The translations under genes were made by a program, and so were the position numbers. The notes beneath the pieces are model-generated. The model did no database searches. It saw only the letters and a list, made by a program, of their open reading frames with translations, and was not told where the DNA came from. Positions 16,086 through 25,220 of a DNA stretch of 64,000 bases are shown here, piece after piece (the first letter of the stretch is position 1; each line of letters opens with the position of its first letter). Source of the DNA: Planctomycetota bacterium (lineage in GTDB: Bacteria > Planctomycetota > UBA1135 > GCA-002686595); the NCBI GenBank assembly GCA_020638835.1, contig JACKHV010000001.1, forward strand, positions 992,001 to 1,056,000, read 5' to 3'.

Positions 16086-17791
16086 TCGGAGGCGATCCCG
16101 CACTCCGCACGCTCGCGCGTCTCAAGTTCCGCGGCGCGCTGCGCAAGACCTGGAAGCGCATGCGGTCGCTGTCCGGCCTGCTGTTCATGGCGCTCGGCGG
16201 CGGCGTCGTCGTACTCTGGATCTTCTCGATCTACATGAGCGGGCAGGGGGACGACGGCTCGTCACCCTTCCGCGACATGCAGATCGAGCTGCGTCCGATG
16301 ATGCAGGCGGTGATGGCGTTCTTCACCGTCGTCAGCCTCTCCAGCGCGGCGAACGTGCGCGGGCTGTACCTGCCGAAGAGCGAGATCGAGGCGCTGTTCG
16401 CCGCGCCCGTGCGGCGCACCGACCTGGTGCGCTACCGCATGAAGACCGACGCCTGGCGCACGATGCTCGGCGGCGTGATCTTCGGCCTGATCATGATGCG
16501 ACGCGCGCCCGTGCCGCTCTACGGCTTCGTCGGCACGCTGCTGGCGCTTCTGACGCTCGTCGTCGTGCGCCAAGCGATTTCGTTGCTGCTCGCCGACGCG
16601 GCGGGGCGCTTCGGACACGTCTTCAAGCCGCGGCTCGCGAAGCTCGTGGCGATCGTGGGGGGCGTCGGCATCTGGATGCTCGTCATGACCTTGGTCATGG
16701 GCGAACGCTTCCTCGGCGACATGCTCGACCTGCACGATCCGGTCGCGACGGTGACGGCGCTGCTCGAGCACCCGGTCGTCCGGACGCTGACGCTGCCGTT
16801 CTACCCGCAAGCCTCGCTGATCACGGCCGAGTCGCCGCAGGCCTTCGCGCTGTGGGGCACCGTCTGCCTGACGATCTACCTCGTGCTGTTCGAGGTCACT
16901 GCGCGGCTTCCGATCGACTTCCGCGAACACTCGCTCGAGACCTCGGAGACGATCGCCAAGAAGCTCGCGAACGTGAAGCGCGGCGGCGTGTTCAGCTCGG
17001 GCACGGTGGACAAGACCGTCGCGTCGAAGCGCGTGCCTTGGTTCTTCGGCCGCGGCGCGTTCGGCGCCGTCGCCTGGGTCAAGGCGACCGAGATCCTGCG
17101 CAAGGGTCGGCGCGGGCTGTTCGCCTCGATCTTCGTCGTCGGCATGGTCAGCGTGGTGATCACGATGGCGATGGCGTCCGACCCCGAAGCCTCGCGCATG
17201 GGCGCGCCGCTGTTCATCGCAGTGCTCGCCGTGCTGTACCTCTCCGGCGGCCTGCGCGTCGACTTCCGCGGCGAACTCGACCGCATGGAACGCATCAAGA
17301 GCTGGCCGCTCGCCCCGCCGAAGCTCTTCGCCGCGATCCTCGTGCCGCAGGTCGTGACGATCTCGAGCTTCGTCGCTTTCGCGATCGTCGTGCGCGCCGC
17401 GCTGCTCGACCTGTGGCACCCGATCATCGCCGCCGCGCTGCTGGTCCTGCCGTTCATCGCCTTCGCGTGGATGGCCGTCGACAACCTGGTGTTCCTGTTC
17501 AAGCCCGTGCGCTTCGTCCCCGGCCAGGAGGGCACGCTGCACCACACCGGCCGCGCGCTGGTGCTGTTCTTCCTGCGCATGATCCTCTTCGGGCTGGTGC
17601 TCGCCGCGATCGGCGTGGTCAGCATCCTCGTCGTGTGGGTCGCGGAGGAAATGCTGCACTGGGGCGAGACGGCGAAGATCTTCACCGTGGCGGGCGTCGC
17701 CGCGCCGATGTTCCTCGTCGCCGACTGGGTGCTCTGCCTCTTCGGCGGGATGCTGATCCAGCGCTTCGACGTCTCGCGCGACGTCGGCTGA
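16082..17791 (+). CDS. ABC exporter permease
   Basis: A 569-residue integral membrane protein with about 12 hydrophobic helices, translated from a GTG that overlaps the end of the ATPase gene. It resembles the putative ABC exporter family with two halves: helices at about 35-55, 80-100 and 150-200 in the first half, and at about 370-400, 435-475 and 490-560 in the second. Between them lies a cytoplasmic stretch rich in Lys and Arg. The segment 'YLPKSEIEALFAAPVRRTDLVRYR' matches the cytoplasmic loop of ABC-2 permeases that is thought to touch the ATPase. It meets the converging inositol-phosphatase gene with a gap of only 3 bases. No substrate can be inferred. Confidence 0.85.
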   Translation: MIGGDPALRTLARLKFRGALRKTWKRMRSLSGLLFMALGGGVVVLWIFSIYMSGQGDDGSSPFRDMQIELRPMMQAVMAFFTVVSLSSAANVRGLYLPKSEIEALFAAPVRRTDLVRYRMKTDAWRTMLGGVIFGLIMMRRAPVPLYGFVGTLLALLTLVVVRQAISLLLADAAGRFGHVFKPRLAKLVAIVGGVGIWMLVMTLVMGERFLGDMLDLHDPVATVTALLEHPVVRTLTLPFYPQASLITAESPQAFALWGTVCLTIYLVLFEVTARLPIDFREHSLETSETIAKKLANVKRGGVFSSGTVDKTVASKRVPWFFGRGAFGAVAWVKATEILRKGRRGLFASIFVVGMVSVVITMAMASDPEASRMGAPLFIAVLAVLYLSGGLRVDFRGELDRMERIKSWPLAPPKLFAAILVPQVVTISSFVAFAIVVRAALLDLWHPIIAAALLVLPFIAFAWMAVDNLVFLFKPVRFVPGQEGTLHHTGRALVLFFLRMILFGLVLAAIGVVSILVVWVAEEMLHWGETAKIFTVAGVAAPMFLVADWVLCLFGGMLIQRFDVSRDVG

Positions 17792-17794
17792 CCG

Positions 17795-18820
17795 TCACGC
17801 TTCGCGGCCCAGCGCGCGCTGCAGGTGCGGCCGCAGCCGGCGCGCGATCGCCTCGTTCGCGTAGCCGACGTACGAGACGGGCGTCGTCGCGTCGAGCGGG
17901 AAGTCGAGCGGCGAACCGTCGGGAGCCTCGACGACGCACCCCGCCGCGCGCGCGAGGTGCACGGCGCCGGCCAGGTCGTACGGCTTCGACGTGACGGCCG
18001 GTTCGCCGTGCCGCGCGGCGAGGAAGGCGCGCAGGTCGCAGACGAAGCGGTACTGCCCGAGCGCAAGCAGCGCGAGCTGACCGGCGTTGGAGATGTACTG
18101 GTCGTCGAAGCAGTGGCGTGGGTCGATGCCCTCGCACGCGGCGAGCCCTTCGAAGAAGTCCGCCTCGATGCGCGCGATGCGCGGGCGCCAGCGCGGTTCG
18201 TAGCGGAAGAACGACAGCACGCGGTGCTCGAGTTGATCGTCGTGCGGGTCGGAGACGAGGTCCTCCCGCGCGAGCAGCTGGTCGTCCGCGACGGAGCGCA
18301 GTTCGAGCGTCGGGGGTCCCGCGGGCCCCGCCTCGAGGACGCGGTACTCTCCGGCGCGTGCGTCGGGAAGCTCGGAGAGCAGGGACGCCGCGACGTCGGT
18401 CGAGCGCGGTTCCGCCGGTCCTCCCGCGCACCACGCGACTTCCGTCCACGCCGAGCGCAGGTCGAGCATCAGGTTCCGCGTCCCGTCGATCGGGTCGAGC
18501 ACGACGCGCGGTCCGCCGTGCGCGAAGGACGCCGCCGTGGCGCCCGCGTGCCGCCAGCCCTCGTCCTCCGTGAACAGCGAGAAGGGCTCGACGCGCGCGA
18601 GTTCCTGCATCCAGCGCGTCGCGGCGCGTTCCGTGCCCTCGTCGATCGCGTAGGTCAGGTCTCCCGCACCCTGCCGCAGCGGGCGCGACGCCTGCTCGCG
18701 CTTCATCGCCGATTCGCGAACGGCGGCGCGGATCGACGCGGCGAGCGCGCGCAGGTGCGTGCGCCACGTCTCGTCCCAGCTGCGTCGTGCTTGCTCGAGT
18801 TCGCGGTGGCTCACCGACAT
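17795..18820 (-). CDS. Inositol monophosphatase family protein
   Basis: A metal-dependent, lithium-sensitive-type sugar-phosphate phosphatase fold. The 'FTEDEGW' segment corresponds to the W-[IV]-x-D-P upstream acidic loop, 'VVLDPIDGTRN' gives the strictly conserved D-P-I-D-G-T metal-binding site, and 'SKPYDLAGAVHLARAAGCVV' the C-terminal W/P-D-x-A-[AG] motif. At 341 residues it is about 80 longer than typical SuhB; the extra length is a helical N-terminal stretch and an insertion rich in charged residues after the DPIDGT loop. Substrates in the family include myo-inositol phosphate, fructose-1,6-bisphosphate and 3'-phosphoadenosine 5'-phosphate; the insertion prevents a firm choice. It faces the divergent CHAD gene across 69 bases. 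Confidence 0.83.
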   Translation of the reverse strand: MSVSHRELEQARRSWDETWRTHLRALAASIRAAVRESAMKREQASRPLRQGAGDLTYAIDEGTERAATRWMQELARVEPFSLFTEDEGWRHAGATAASFAHGGPRVVLDPIDGTRNLMLDLRSAWTEVAWCAGGPAEPRSTDVAASLLSELPDARAGEYRVLEAGPAGPPTLELRSVADDQLLAREDLVSDPHDDQLEHRVLSFFRYEPRWRPRIARIEADFFEGLAACEGIDPRHCFDDQYISNAGQLALLALGQYRFVCDLRAFLAARHGEPAVTSKPYDLAGAVHLARAAGCVVEAPDGSPLDFPLDATTPVSYVGYANEAIARRLRPHLQRALGREA

Positions 18821-18889
18821 GGACTCCTGGCAGGTTCGTGGAAGGCGACTATCCTGGGAGACTCGAGATCACCAGGGACGAACGACAGC

Positions 18890-19792
18890 ATGGCATACCG
18901 CATCCTCGAGCACGAAGCCGCCTTCGACGCGATCATCCGGATCGCCGAGGATCTCGTCGCGAGAGTCAGCTCGCAGGTCGACGACGTCGCGCTGCTCCCG
19001 GACCGCCGCGTCCACGAGGTGCGCAAGGCGTGCAAGCGCATGCGGGCGCTCTTGCGAGCCGCGCGGCCGGGCCTGAAGAAGTCGGTCTACGCGGCGGAGA
19101 ACGCGCGCTACCGCGACCTCGCCCGCTCGGCCGGGCAAGCGCGCGACGCGCGGGTCGTGCTGGAGAGCTTCGACCTGCTGGTTGGGGACGAGCCGCAGTC
19201 GCTCGCGCGAGCCGCCGGACTACGCGTGCAACTCGCGCTGCACCTGCATGCCGGGGAATCGCTAGCGGACCCGGGCGCGGCGCTCGAGGCGATCCGCCCG
19301 TTGCTCGTCGAGGCTTGGGAGTCGATCGGCCGCTGGAAGCCGCGCGGCGCCGGCTTCGAGCTGGTCGGCGAAGGCGCGTGCGACACCTACGTGCGCGGCC
19401 GTGCGGCCTTCGCGCGCGCCTACGAGCAGCCGACCGCGGAACGCTTCCACGAGTGGCGCAAGCTCGCCAAGTACGCGCTCTACCAGACCGAACTGCTGCG
19501 CGGCATCTGGAAGGGTCCGATGCGCGCGCGTCGCAAGGCGTTCGACGATCTCGGCGAGGAGCTGGGTCGCGAGCACGACCTGCACGTCCTGCGCGGCGAG
19601 CTGATCCAGCTCGGCGGCGGCGAGCAGCTCGACGACCTGGTTCGCGAGCTCGACGCCGAGCGCGAACGCATCCGCGCGCGCTGCCGACGGCTGGGCCTGC
19701 GCCTCTACGCCGAGACCCCGCGCGCCCACCGGCGCCGGATGCGCCGCTGGTGGAAGGCATGGCGCGGTCCGAAGGGCACCGAGCGCACGTAG
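18890..19792 (+). CDS. CHAD domain-containing protein
   Basis: A 300-residue, all-helical protein of the CHAD family, which binds polyphosphate through conserved His, Arg and Lys residues. Both halves of the repeat are clear: 'RRVHEVRKACKRMRALLR' near residues 43-60 and 'ERFHEWRKLAKYALYQTEL' near 185-205, each with the H-x-x-R-K core, plus the conserved 'LGEELGREHDLHVL'. No CYTH (triphosphatase) domain is fused, and neither a polyphosphate kinase nor an exopolyphosphatase lies nearby. ATG at 18890 starts the first helix. TATCCT at 18850-18855 is a possible -10 box about 35 bases upstream. Confidence 0.87.
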   Translation: MAYRILEHEAAFDAIIRIAEDLVARVSSQVDDVALLPDRRVHEVRKACKRMRALLRAARPGLKKSVYAAENARYRDLARSAGQARDARVVLESFDLLVGDEPQSLARAAGLRVQLALHLHAGESLADPGAALEAIRPLLVEAWESIGRWKPRGAGFELVGEGACDTYVRGRAAFARAYEQPTAERFHEWRKLAKYALYQTELLRGIWKGPMRARRKAFDDLGEELGREHDLHVLRGELIQLGGGEQLDDLVRELDAERERIRARCRRLGLRLYAETPRAHRRRMRRWWKAWRGPKGTERT

Positions 19793-19869
19793 AGCGGTGC
19801 GCTCCCCGGGGCATCCGCCGCCAGGCACGCGCCGACCGCCTGCGGACTCGCAATCCGGCGCCGGCGGCC

Positions 19870-19875
19870 TAGAAT
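19870..19875 (+). promoter_or_regulatory. Candidate -10 box (TAGAAT) upstream of trxB
   Basis: TAGAAT lies 36 bases ahead of the trxB ATG, predicting a leader of about 30 bases. The same hexamer precedes the methylmalonyl-CoA mutase gene. No good -35 match is visible. Confidence 0.3.
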
Positions 19876-19911
19876 CGTCGCCCGCTTCTTCCCCAGACCC
19901 CCCTTGCGACC

Positions 19912-20847
19912 ATGACCGAAGTCCACGACGTCGTCATCATCGGCTCCGGCCCCTCGGGCTACACCGCCGCGATCTACACCGCCCGCGCCAACCTGAAGCC
20001 CGTGCTCTTCCAGGGCATGCAGCCGGGCGGACAGCTCACCATCACCACGGACGTCGAGAACTACCCCGGCTATCCGGAGGGCGTGATGGGTCCGAAGATG
20101 ATGGAGGACTTCCAGAAGCAGGCCGAGCGAATGGGCACCGACATCCGCTTCGAGCAGGTGACGGAAGTCGACTTCTCCAAGCGCCCGTTCACGATCAAGA
20201 CGGACTTCAACGAGGTCAAGGCGAAGAGCGTGATCGTGTCGACCGGCGCGAGCGCCAAGCTGCTCGGACTGGAGAGCGAGTCGCGGCTGATGGGCCACGG
20301 CGTCTCCGCCTGCGCGACTTGCGACGGCGCCTTCTTCAAGGAGAAGGAGGTGCTGGTCGTCGGCGCCGGCGACAGCGCGATGGAGGAAGCGAACTTCCTC
20401 ACCCGATTCGCGAAGAAGGTCACGATCGTGCACCGCCGCGACGTCTTCCGCGCCTCCAAGATCATGGTCGACCGCGCGAAGGCGAACCCCAAGATCGACT
20501 GGCTGCTCTTCAAGAAGATCAACGAGATCCACGCCGGTGACAACGGCAAGGTGAAGAGCGTCACGCTCGAGGACACGCAGTCCGGCGAGACCTCCGAGAT
20601 GCCCTGCGACGGCGTCTTCATGGCGATCGGCCACACCCCCAACTCGCAGGTCTTCCAGGGCCAGCTCGAGATGGACGAGGTCGGCTACATCAAGGTCACC
20701 AAGGGCACCTACACCTCGGTCGAGGGCGTCTTCGCCGCCGGCGACGTGATGGACAAGACCTATCGCCAGGCCGTGACGGCCGCGGGAACGGGCTGCATGG
20801 CCGCGATCGACTGCGAGCGCTGGCTCGAGCGGCAAGAAGGTCACTGA
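19912..20847 (+). CDS. trxB: Thioredoxin-disulfide reductase
   Basis: NADPH-dependent flavoprotein that keeps thioredoxin reduced in the cytoplasm. The 311-residue length is typical of the low-molecular-weight bacterial type. 'VVIIGSGPSGYTAAIY' is the FAD-binding GxGxxG motif, the redox-active pair is C-A-T-C (Cys134 and Cys137), 'VLVVGAGDSAMEEA' is the NADPH-binding motif followed by HRRD, and 'GVFAAGDVMDKTYRQAVTAAG' the C-terminal FAD site. All key residues are in place. It is a monocistronic gene with a TAGAAT box upstream and a strong hairpin 35 bases after its stop. Confidence 0.95.
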   Translation: MTEVHDVVIIGSGPSGYTAAIYTARANLKPVLFQGMQPGGQLTITTDVENYPGYPEGVMGPKMMEDFQKQAERMGTDIRFEQVTEVDFSKRPFTIKTDFNEVKAKSVIVSTGASAKLLGLESESRLMGHGVSACATCDGAFFKEKEVLVVGAGDSAMEEANFLTRFAKKVTIVHRRDVFRASKIMVDRAKANPKIDWLLFKKINEIHAGDNGKVKSVTLEDTQSGETSEMPCDGVFMAIGHTPNSQVFQGQLEMDEVGYIKVTKGTYTSVEGVFAAGDVMDKTYRQAVTAAGTGCMAAIDCERWLERQEGH

Positions 20848-20881
20848 GCCGAACGGACGGGAGTCCGTCGCTCACCAACAG

Positions 20882-20916
20882 GCAGCAGGGCCGGCACCTC
20901 GTGTCGGCCCTGCTGC
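20882..20916 (+). terminator. Long hairpin terminator after trxB
   Basis: A 16-base stem (20882-20897 with 20901-20916) closes a 3-base loop; all positions pair, one as G-T wobble. Only a short CTTAT follows, so it is either a weak-tail intrinsic terminator or an mRNA 3'-end stabiliser. It separates trxB from the SDR gene. Confidence 0.75.
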
Positions 20917-20959
20917 TTATGAGAAAAAGGCGAGCGAGGTGCCGCGAGTCGGCTCCAGA

Positions 20960-21754
20960 ATGTCGCGCATGACCGAACGACGCTTCGCAGGGCGCCACGT
21001 GTTGATCACGGGCGCGGGGACCGGGATCGGGCGCGCGATCGCGCGGCGCTTCGCGCGCGAGGGGGCGCGCCTGTCGTTGCTCGCGCGGGACGTCGCGCGG
21101 CTCGAGGAGACGGCGGAGGCGATCGGCGCGGAGGGGGAGAGCGAGGTCGGTGTGCACGGCTGCGACATCCGCGACGGCGCGGCGACGCGTGCGGCGGTCG
21201 ACGCGGCTTGCGAAGCGCGCGGCCCGCTCCACGCCGCGATCGCGAACAGCGGCGTCGGCGGTCCGAACGAGCCCGGTGACGGCGACCGCTTCGACGACCT
21301 CGTCGCGACGAACCTTGTCGGCACCTACCACACGCTGCGCGCGGCCGAAGCGCGGCTGGAGCCGGGCCCCGAGCGGCGCCACCTGGTCGTCGTCTCGTCG
21401 ATCCTCGCCCGCATCGGCGTGCCGGGTTACACCGGCTACTGCGCCTCGAAGGCGGCGCTGCTCGGGCTGGTCCGCGCGCTCGCCATGGAACTCGCGCCCG
21501 ACGAGGTGCAGGTCAACGCGGTCTGCCCGGGCTGGGTCGACACCGAGATGGCGCGGGAAGGCCTGCAAGGCATGGCGCAGGGCATGGGCATCAGCTTCCG
21601 GGAAGCGCACGATGTCGCCATGCAGGACGTGCCGCTCGGACGCATGGGCAAGCCGGAGGAAGTCGCCGGCATGATCGCGTGGCTGTGCAGCGCCGACGCG
21701 CACGGCGTCACGGGACAAGCGCTCGACATCAACGGCGGCGCGTTCATGAACTGA
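20960..21754 (+). CDS. SDR family oxidoreductase
   Basis: A short-chain dehydrogenase/reductase with a single Rossmann fold and NAD(P)-dependent activity on an unknown alcohol or ketone. 'VLITGAGTGIGRAIARRFA' is the T-G-x-x-x-G-x-G cofactor motif; the N-A-G stretch reads 'ANSGVGG' here, an N-S-G variant; 'VVVSSILARIGVPGYTGYCASKAAL' is shortened here to its key residues Ser, Tyr and Lys of the S-Y-x-x-x-K catalytic set. 'VCPGWVDTEM' is the usual C-terminal P-G motif. Sequence best fits 3-oxoacyl-ACP reductase-like (FabG-like) proteins, but neighbours give no pathway. Starts at 20939 (GTG), 20960 (ATG) and 20969 (ATG) are all possible. Confidence 0.86.
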   Translation: MSRMTERRFAGRHVLITGAGTGIGRAIARRFAREGARLSLLARDVARLEETAEAIGAEGESEVGVHGCDIRDGAATRAAVDAACEARGPLHAAIANSGVGGPNEPGDGDRFDDLVATNLVGTYHTLRAAEARLEPGPERRHLVVVSSILARIGVPGYTGYCASKAALLGLVRALAMELAPDEVQVNAVCPGWVDTEMAREGLQGMAQGMGISFREAHDVAMQDVPLGRMGKPEEVAGMIAWLCSADAHGVTGQALDINGGAFMN

Positions 21755-21767
21755 CACTCGAACCCGC

Positions 21768-24257
21768 ATGCGCATCGCCCTCCTCGTCCACGGCCTCCCG
21801 CCCGAGCACTGCACGGGCGTGGAAGTGCACGCGCTCGCGCTGGCGCGGGCGTTCGCGGGGAGGGGGCACGCCGTCGAGTGCTTCACGCAGGTCGCCGACC
21901 CGGCGCGGCCGCACCTCTCGCAGGAGCGCGTCGTGCTCGCGGAAGGCATCGCGGTCACGCGGCTCGCCGTGAACGTGCCGGCGCAGGACGAGCGCGGGCG
22001 TCGGATCGTGCGCGGCGCGGCGGAAGCCTTCGCGCGCTTCCTCGACCGCGAGAAGCCCGACGTGCTGCACGTCGAACACGCGCTGCGCGTCGGCCCCGCC
22101 GGCTTGCACGCGGCGCGCGAGCGCGGCATCCCGCTCGTCGTCCAAGCGCACGATCCGCTCGCGATCTCGCTCGACCACTTGCTGCTGCGCACCGACGGCG
22201 CGCCGCTCCCGCTCGAGTCCGACGGTCGCCCGACCGCCGACGCCTTGGCTCGCAACGCCCTCGGTCGCGCCTGCCTCGAGCGCTCGCTCGCGACGGGCGA
22301 GCACGGCGCGGTCGTGCTCCCTGACTGGTTGCCCGCGCGGCTCGCCGACGAGCTGGCCGAGCTGCTCGACGGCGAGCTGACCGGCGAACGCGCCGCCGAA
22401 CACGCGCGCCAGGAGCGCGAGCTCGCGCAGGAGACCGACGAGTGGTGCGGCGCCTTCGCGGCTGCCGACCTCTTCTGCGCGTCGAGTGAAGGACTCGGCG
22501 AGCTGCTGCGCGCCGGCGGCGTGCGGGTGGATCGCATCGTGCCCTGCGGCATCGACGCGCGCGACCTGCGGCGCCTGCGCGACACGCGCGAGCGGCGCGA
22601 CGGCGAACCACTGCGCTTCGGCGTGCTCGGCGGGCTCCGGCCACACAAGGGCGCGCACGTCGCGATCGACGCCTTCGCACTGCTCCGCGCCGAAGGCGTC
22701 ACGGACGTGCGGCTCGCCTTGCGCGGCGAGGGCGAGGGCCTCGAGACGCGCACGCTGCAAGCGCGCGCCGCGGACCTCGGGGCGCAGTGCAGCGGCGCGT
22801 TCGCATCAGCCGACCTGCCGCGCTTGCTCGCCGAACTCGACTGCCTGCTCGTGCCGTCGATCTGGCCCGAGAACGCGCCCTTCGTGATCCGCGAGGCCTT
22901 CGCCGCGGGCGTGCCCGTGATCGCTTCCGAGATCGGGCCGCTGCCCGAGAGCCTCGCGAAGGGCGGCGGCGTGCTCGTGCGCGCCGGCGACGCGCGCGCG
23001 CTCGCGGACGCGATGCGCGACCTGGCGACGGATCGCGAGCGCTTCGAAGCGCTGCGCCGCTCGATCCCCGCGCCGCTCTCGGTCGAGGCGGAGGCCGCGC
23101 GCTGGGAAGCGCTCTTCGGCGGGCTCGTCGACCGCGCGCGCGGAGAACGCGAGCGTCGGCGCTCCGCGCTGCCGCACCACTTGCACGACTTCGCCGTGCG
23201 CGTCTCCGCGCTCGAGCGCACGCCGTTGCGCGAACTCGTCGCGCGGGCCTTCGACGGCGTCGACCGACTCGCGCGCGCCGTCGCGCCCCACGCGAGCGGC
23301 CGCAGCGGAGCGGCGCTCGCCGGAGCGCTCGAGTCGCCCGACGGTCCCCGCGAGGCGCTCGCCGAAGCCGCGCGCCACGCCGCGTGGAACGCGTCCGTCG
23401 CCGACCAACGCGACGGCGAGGTGTCGACCCTCGAAGGCGCGCTGGCGTGGCGCGAGGAACAGCTGCGCGAGCGCGAGGCGCGGCTCGCCTGGCGCGAAGA
23501 ACACTTGCGCGACCTCGAGCGCGAGCGCGACTGGACGGCGGAACAGCTCGAAGCCCGCGACGCTGCCGTGCGCGCCGCCGAAGCCGCGTCGGACGAGGCA
23601 CGCGTCGGACGCGAGGCTGCCGAGGAACGCGCCGACTGGCTCGCCGAGCGCGTCGAGGTGTTGGAGCGCGAGTCCGACTGGCTGCGCGGAGCTTCCGACC
23701 GGCTGCGCGAACAGTCCGACCAGCTGCGCGCTGACGTCGAAGCGGTCAACGCCGATCGCCGCGCCGAGCTCGAGGAACGCGACTGGCTGCGCGACTCGCT
23801 CGCGGACCGCGCAGCGCACCTCGCGGAGGCGCAGCACGCGCTGAGCGATCTCCAGAGCACCCTGCAGGCTCTCGAGGCCGAACGCGACTGGTTGCGCGCG
23901 AGCTCGTACGACGCAGAACGACGCGCTGCGGCGCTGGAGTCGCGCGCCGACGGGCTCTCCGCCGACTTGCGCCGGGCTTCGTCGGAGCTGTCGGACCGCG
24001 ATGCGCACCTGCGCTTCCTGCGCGGCGAGCTCGTCGCCTTCGCACGCGCGCTCGGCGCGGACGTCGCCGAGGACGCGAAGCTGCCCGCGGCGCTCACCGC
24101 CGCGCGCTCCGAACTCTCGCGCCGCACGCGCGAACTCGCCTGGCGCGCCGACGAGATGGCGCAAGCCTCCGGCGAAGCCTCGCGCGGCCTGGCGAAGCTG
24201 CTCGGTGCCGCCGCACTGCGCCGCGCGCGCGACTGGTCGGAAGGGGGATCGGTGTGA
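21768..24257 (+). CDS. GT4 glycosyltransferase with long C-terminal coiled coil
   Basis: Residues 1-450 form a GT-B enzyme: N-terminal loop 'LVHGLPPEHCTGVEVHA', donor half 'GVLGGLRPHKGAHVAIDAF' and 'VPSIWPENAPFVIREAFAAG', all as in GT4. About 80 linker residues follow, then residues about 540-800 are a heptad-rich, highly charged coiled coil. In it a short cassette of the form E-R-D-W-L-R recurs at least six times with variants (ERDWT, ADWLAE, ESDWLR, ERDWLRDS, ERDWLRAS). The tail ends with Ala/Leu helices. Such tails may position the enzyme in a complex or measure polymer length, as coiled coils do in some O-antigen systems; that is inference. A 4-base overlap couples it to the next glycosyltransferase. 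Confidence 0.83.
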   Translation: MRIALLVHGLPPEHCTGVEVHALALARAFAGRGHAVECFTQVADPARPHLSQERVVLAEGIAVTRLAVNVPAQDERGRRIVRGAAEAFARFLDREKPDVLHVEHALRVGPAGLHAARERGIPLVVQAHDPLAISLDHLLLRTDGAPLPLESDGRPTADALARNALGRACLERSLATGEHGAVVLPDWLPARLADELAELLDGELTGERAAEHARQERELAQETDEWCGAFAAADLFCASSEGLGELLRAGGVRVDRIVPCGIDARDLRRLRDTRERRDGEPLRFGVLGGLRPHKGAHVAIDAFALLRAEGVTDVRLALRGEGEGLETRTLQARAADLGAQCSGAFASADLPRLLAELDCLLVPSIWPENAPFVIREAFAAGVPVIASEIGPLPESLAKGGGVLVRAGDARALADAMRDLATDRERFEALRRSIPAPLSVEAEAARWEALFGGLVDRARGERERRRSALPHHLHDFAVRVSALERTPLRELVARAFDGVDRLARAVAPHASGRSGAALAGALESPDGPREALAEAARHAAWNASVADQRDGEVSTLEGALAWREEQLREREARLAWREEHLRDLERERDWTAEQLEARDAAVRAAEAASDEARVGREAAEERADWLAERVEVLERESDWLRGASDRLREQSDQLRADVEAVNADRRAELEERDWLRDSLADRAAHLAEAQHALSDLQSTLQALEAERDWLRASSYDAERRAAALESRADGLSADLRRASSELSDRDAHLRFLRGELVAFARALGADVAEDAKLPAALTAARSELSRRTRELAWRADEMAQASGEASRGLAKLLGAAALRRARDWSEGGSV

Positions 24258-25213
24258 AGCGTTCCGTCAGCGTGGTCGTGCCGAGCTACGACGACCGCGA
24301 CCTGCTCGCGGCGCACTTGCCCGCCGTGCTCGCGGAACTCGAGCGCCGCGCGGCCGGCGACGAGCTGATCGTCGTCGACGACGGCGCGGGCGGCCTCGTC
24401 GAGTGGGCGGCGGAACACGCGCCCGGCGCGCGCGTCGTCGAGCGCGCGGAGAACGGCGGCTTCGCCGAAGCGGTCGCGTCCGGCGTCCGGGCCGCGCGCT
24501 GCGAACTCGTCTTCCTGATGAACCCCGACGTGCGGCCGCGCGCGGGCTTCCTCGAGCCGCTCGTCGCGGCGCTCGCGGATCCGGACACGGCCGCCGCTGC
24601 GCCCTACGTGCTGCTCGGCGGGGAGCGCGCGAGCGAGGAGTCGCTCTCGCGGCTCGCCTGGAAGCGCGGCTTCCCGCTGCTGGAGCTGGCGGATCACGCC
24701 TTCGAGGCCGGCGACGCCGCGCCGCCGCTGCCCGCCGCCTTCGCGCTCGGCGGCGCGTCGCTCTGGCGCCGCGCGGACCTCGTCGGCGAAGGCGCGCTCG
24801 ATCCCTTGTTCGTGCCCTTCTACTTCGAGGACGTCGACCGCTCTTGGCGCGCGTGGCGCGCCGGTCGCCGCGTCGTCGTCTGTCCGTCGAGCGTCGTCGA
24901 GCACCACCACCGCGGGACGATCGGGCGCGCCGTGCCGCGCTCGATCGTGCGCGCGGCGATCGAGAAGAACCGCCTGCTCTTCACGTGGAAGCACGTCGAC
25001 GACGCGGCGCGCATGCGCGAACACTTGGACGGCTTGCGCGCGCGCCTGTTCGCGGCCGCCGCGCGCGAGGACCGCGAGTCGATCATCTGGCTGTGCCTCG
25101 CGCTGCAGGAACTCGACGCGGCGCTCGCGGCGCGCAACGAGCTGCCGCCGCCCGTCGCCGGCTTCGACGAGCTGCGGCGCGCGAGCGACGCGGGCCTCGC
25201 GCCGCTCCGCTGA
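24254..25213 (+). CDS. GT2 family glycosyltransferase
   Basis: An inverting GT-A enzyme of 319 residues, starting at a GTG that overlaps the upstream gene. 'VSVVVPSYDDRDLLAAHLP' is the N-terminal GT2 motif; 'DELIVVDDGAGG' holds the nucleotide-binding Asp pair; 'NGGFAEAVASGVRAA' and 'LVFLMNPDVRPR' supply the D-x-D-like metal site (N-P-D-V); 'PFYFEDVDRSWRAWRAGRRVV' provides the E-D motif of the catalytic base, as in rhamnosyl- and related GT2 transferases. The C-terminal 70 residues are helical. Acceptor and sugar are unknown. It converges with a minus-strand GT4 gene 7 bases away. Confidence 0.88.
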   Translation: MKRSVSVVVPSYDDRDLLAAHLPAVLAELERRAAGDELIVVDDGAGGLVEWAAEHAPGARVVERAENGGFAEAVASGVRAARCELVFLMNPDVRPRAGFLEPLVAALADPDTAAAAPYVLLGGERASEESLSRLAWKRGFPLLELADHAFEAGDAAPPLPAAFALGGASLWRRADLVGEGALDPLFVPFYFEDVDRSWRAWRAGRRVVVCPSSVVEHHHRGTIGRAVPRSIVRAAIEKNRLLFTWKHVDDAARMREHLDGLRARLFAAAAREDRESIIWLCLALQELDAALAARNELPPPVAGFDELRRASDAGLAPLR

Positions 25214-25220
25214 GCGCGGA

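Noticed and set aside
20696..25024. A 1442-codon minus-strand open frame opposite the glycosyltransferases
   Set aside because: Ser/Arg-rich antisense of a coiled coil and two enzymes; no sequence features of a protein family.
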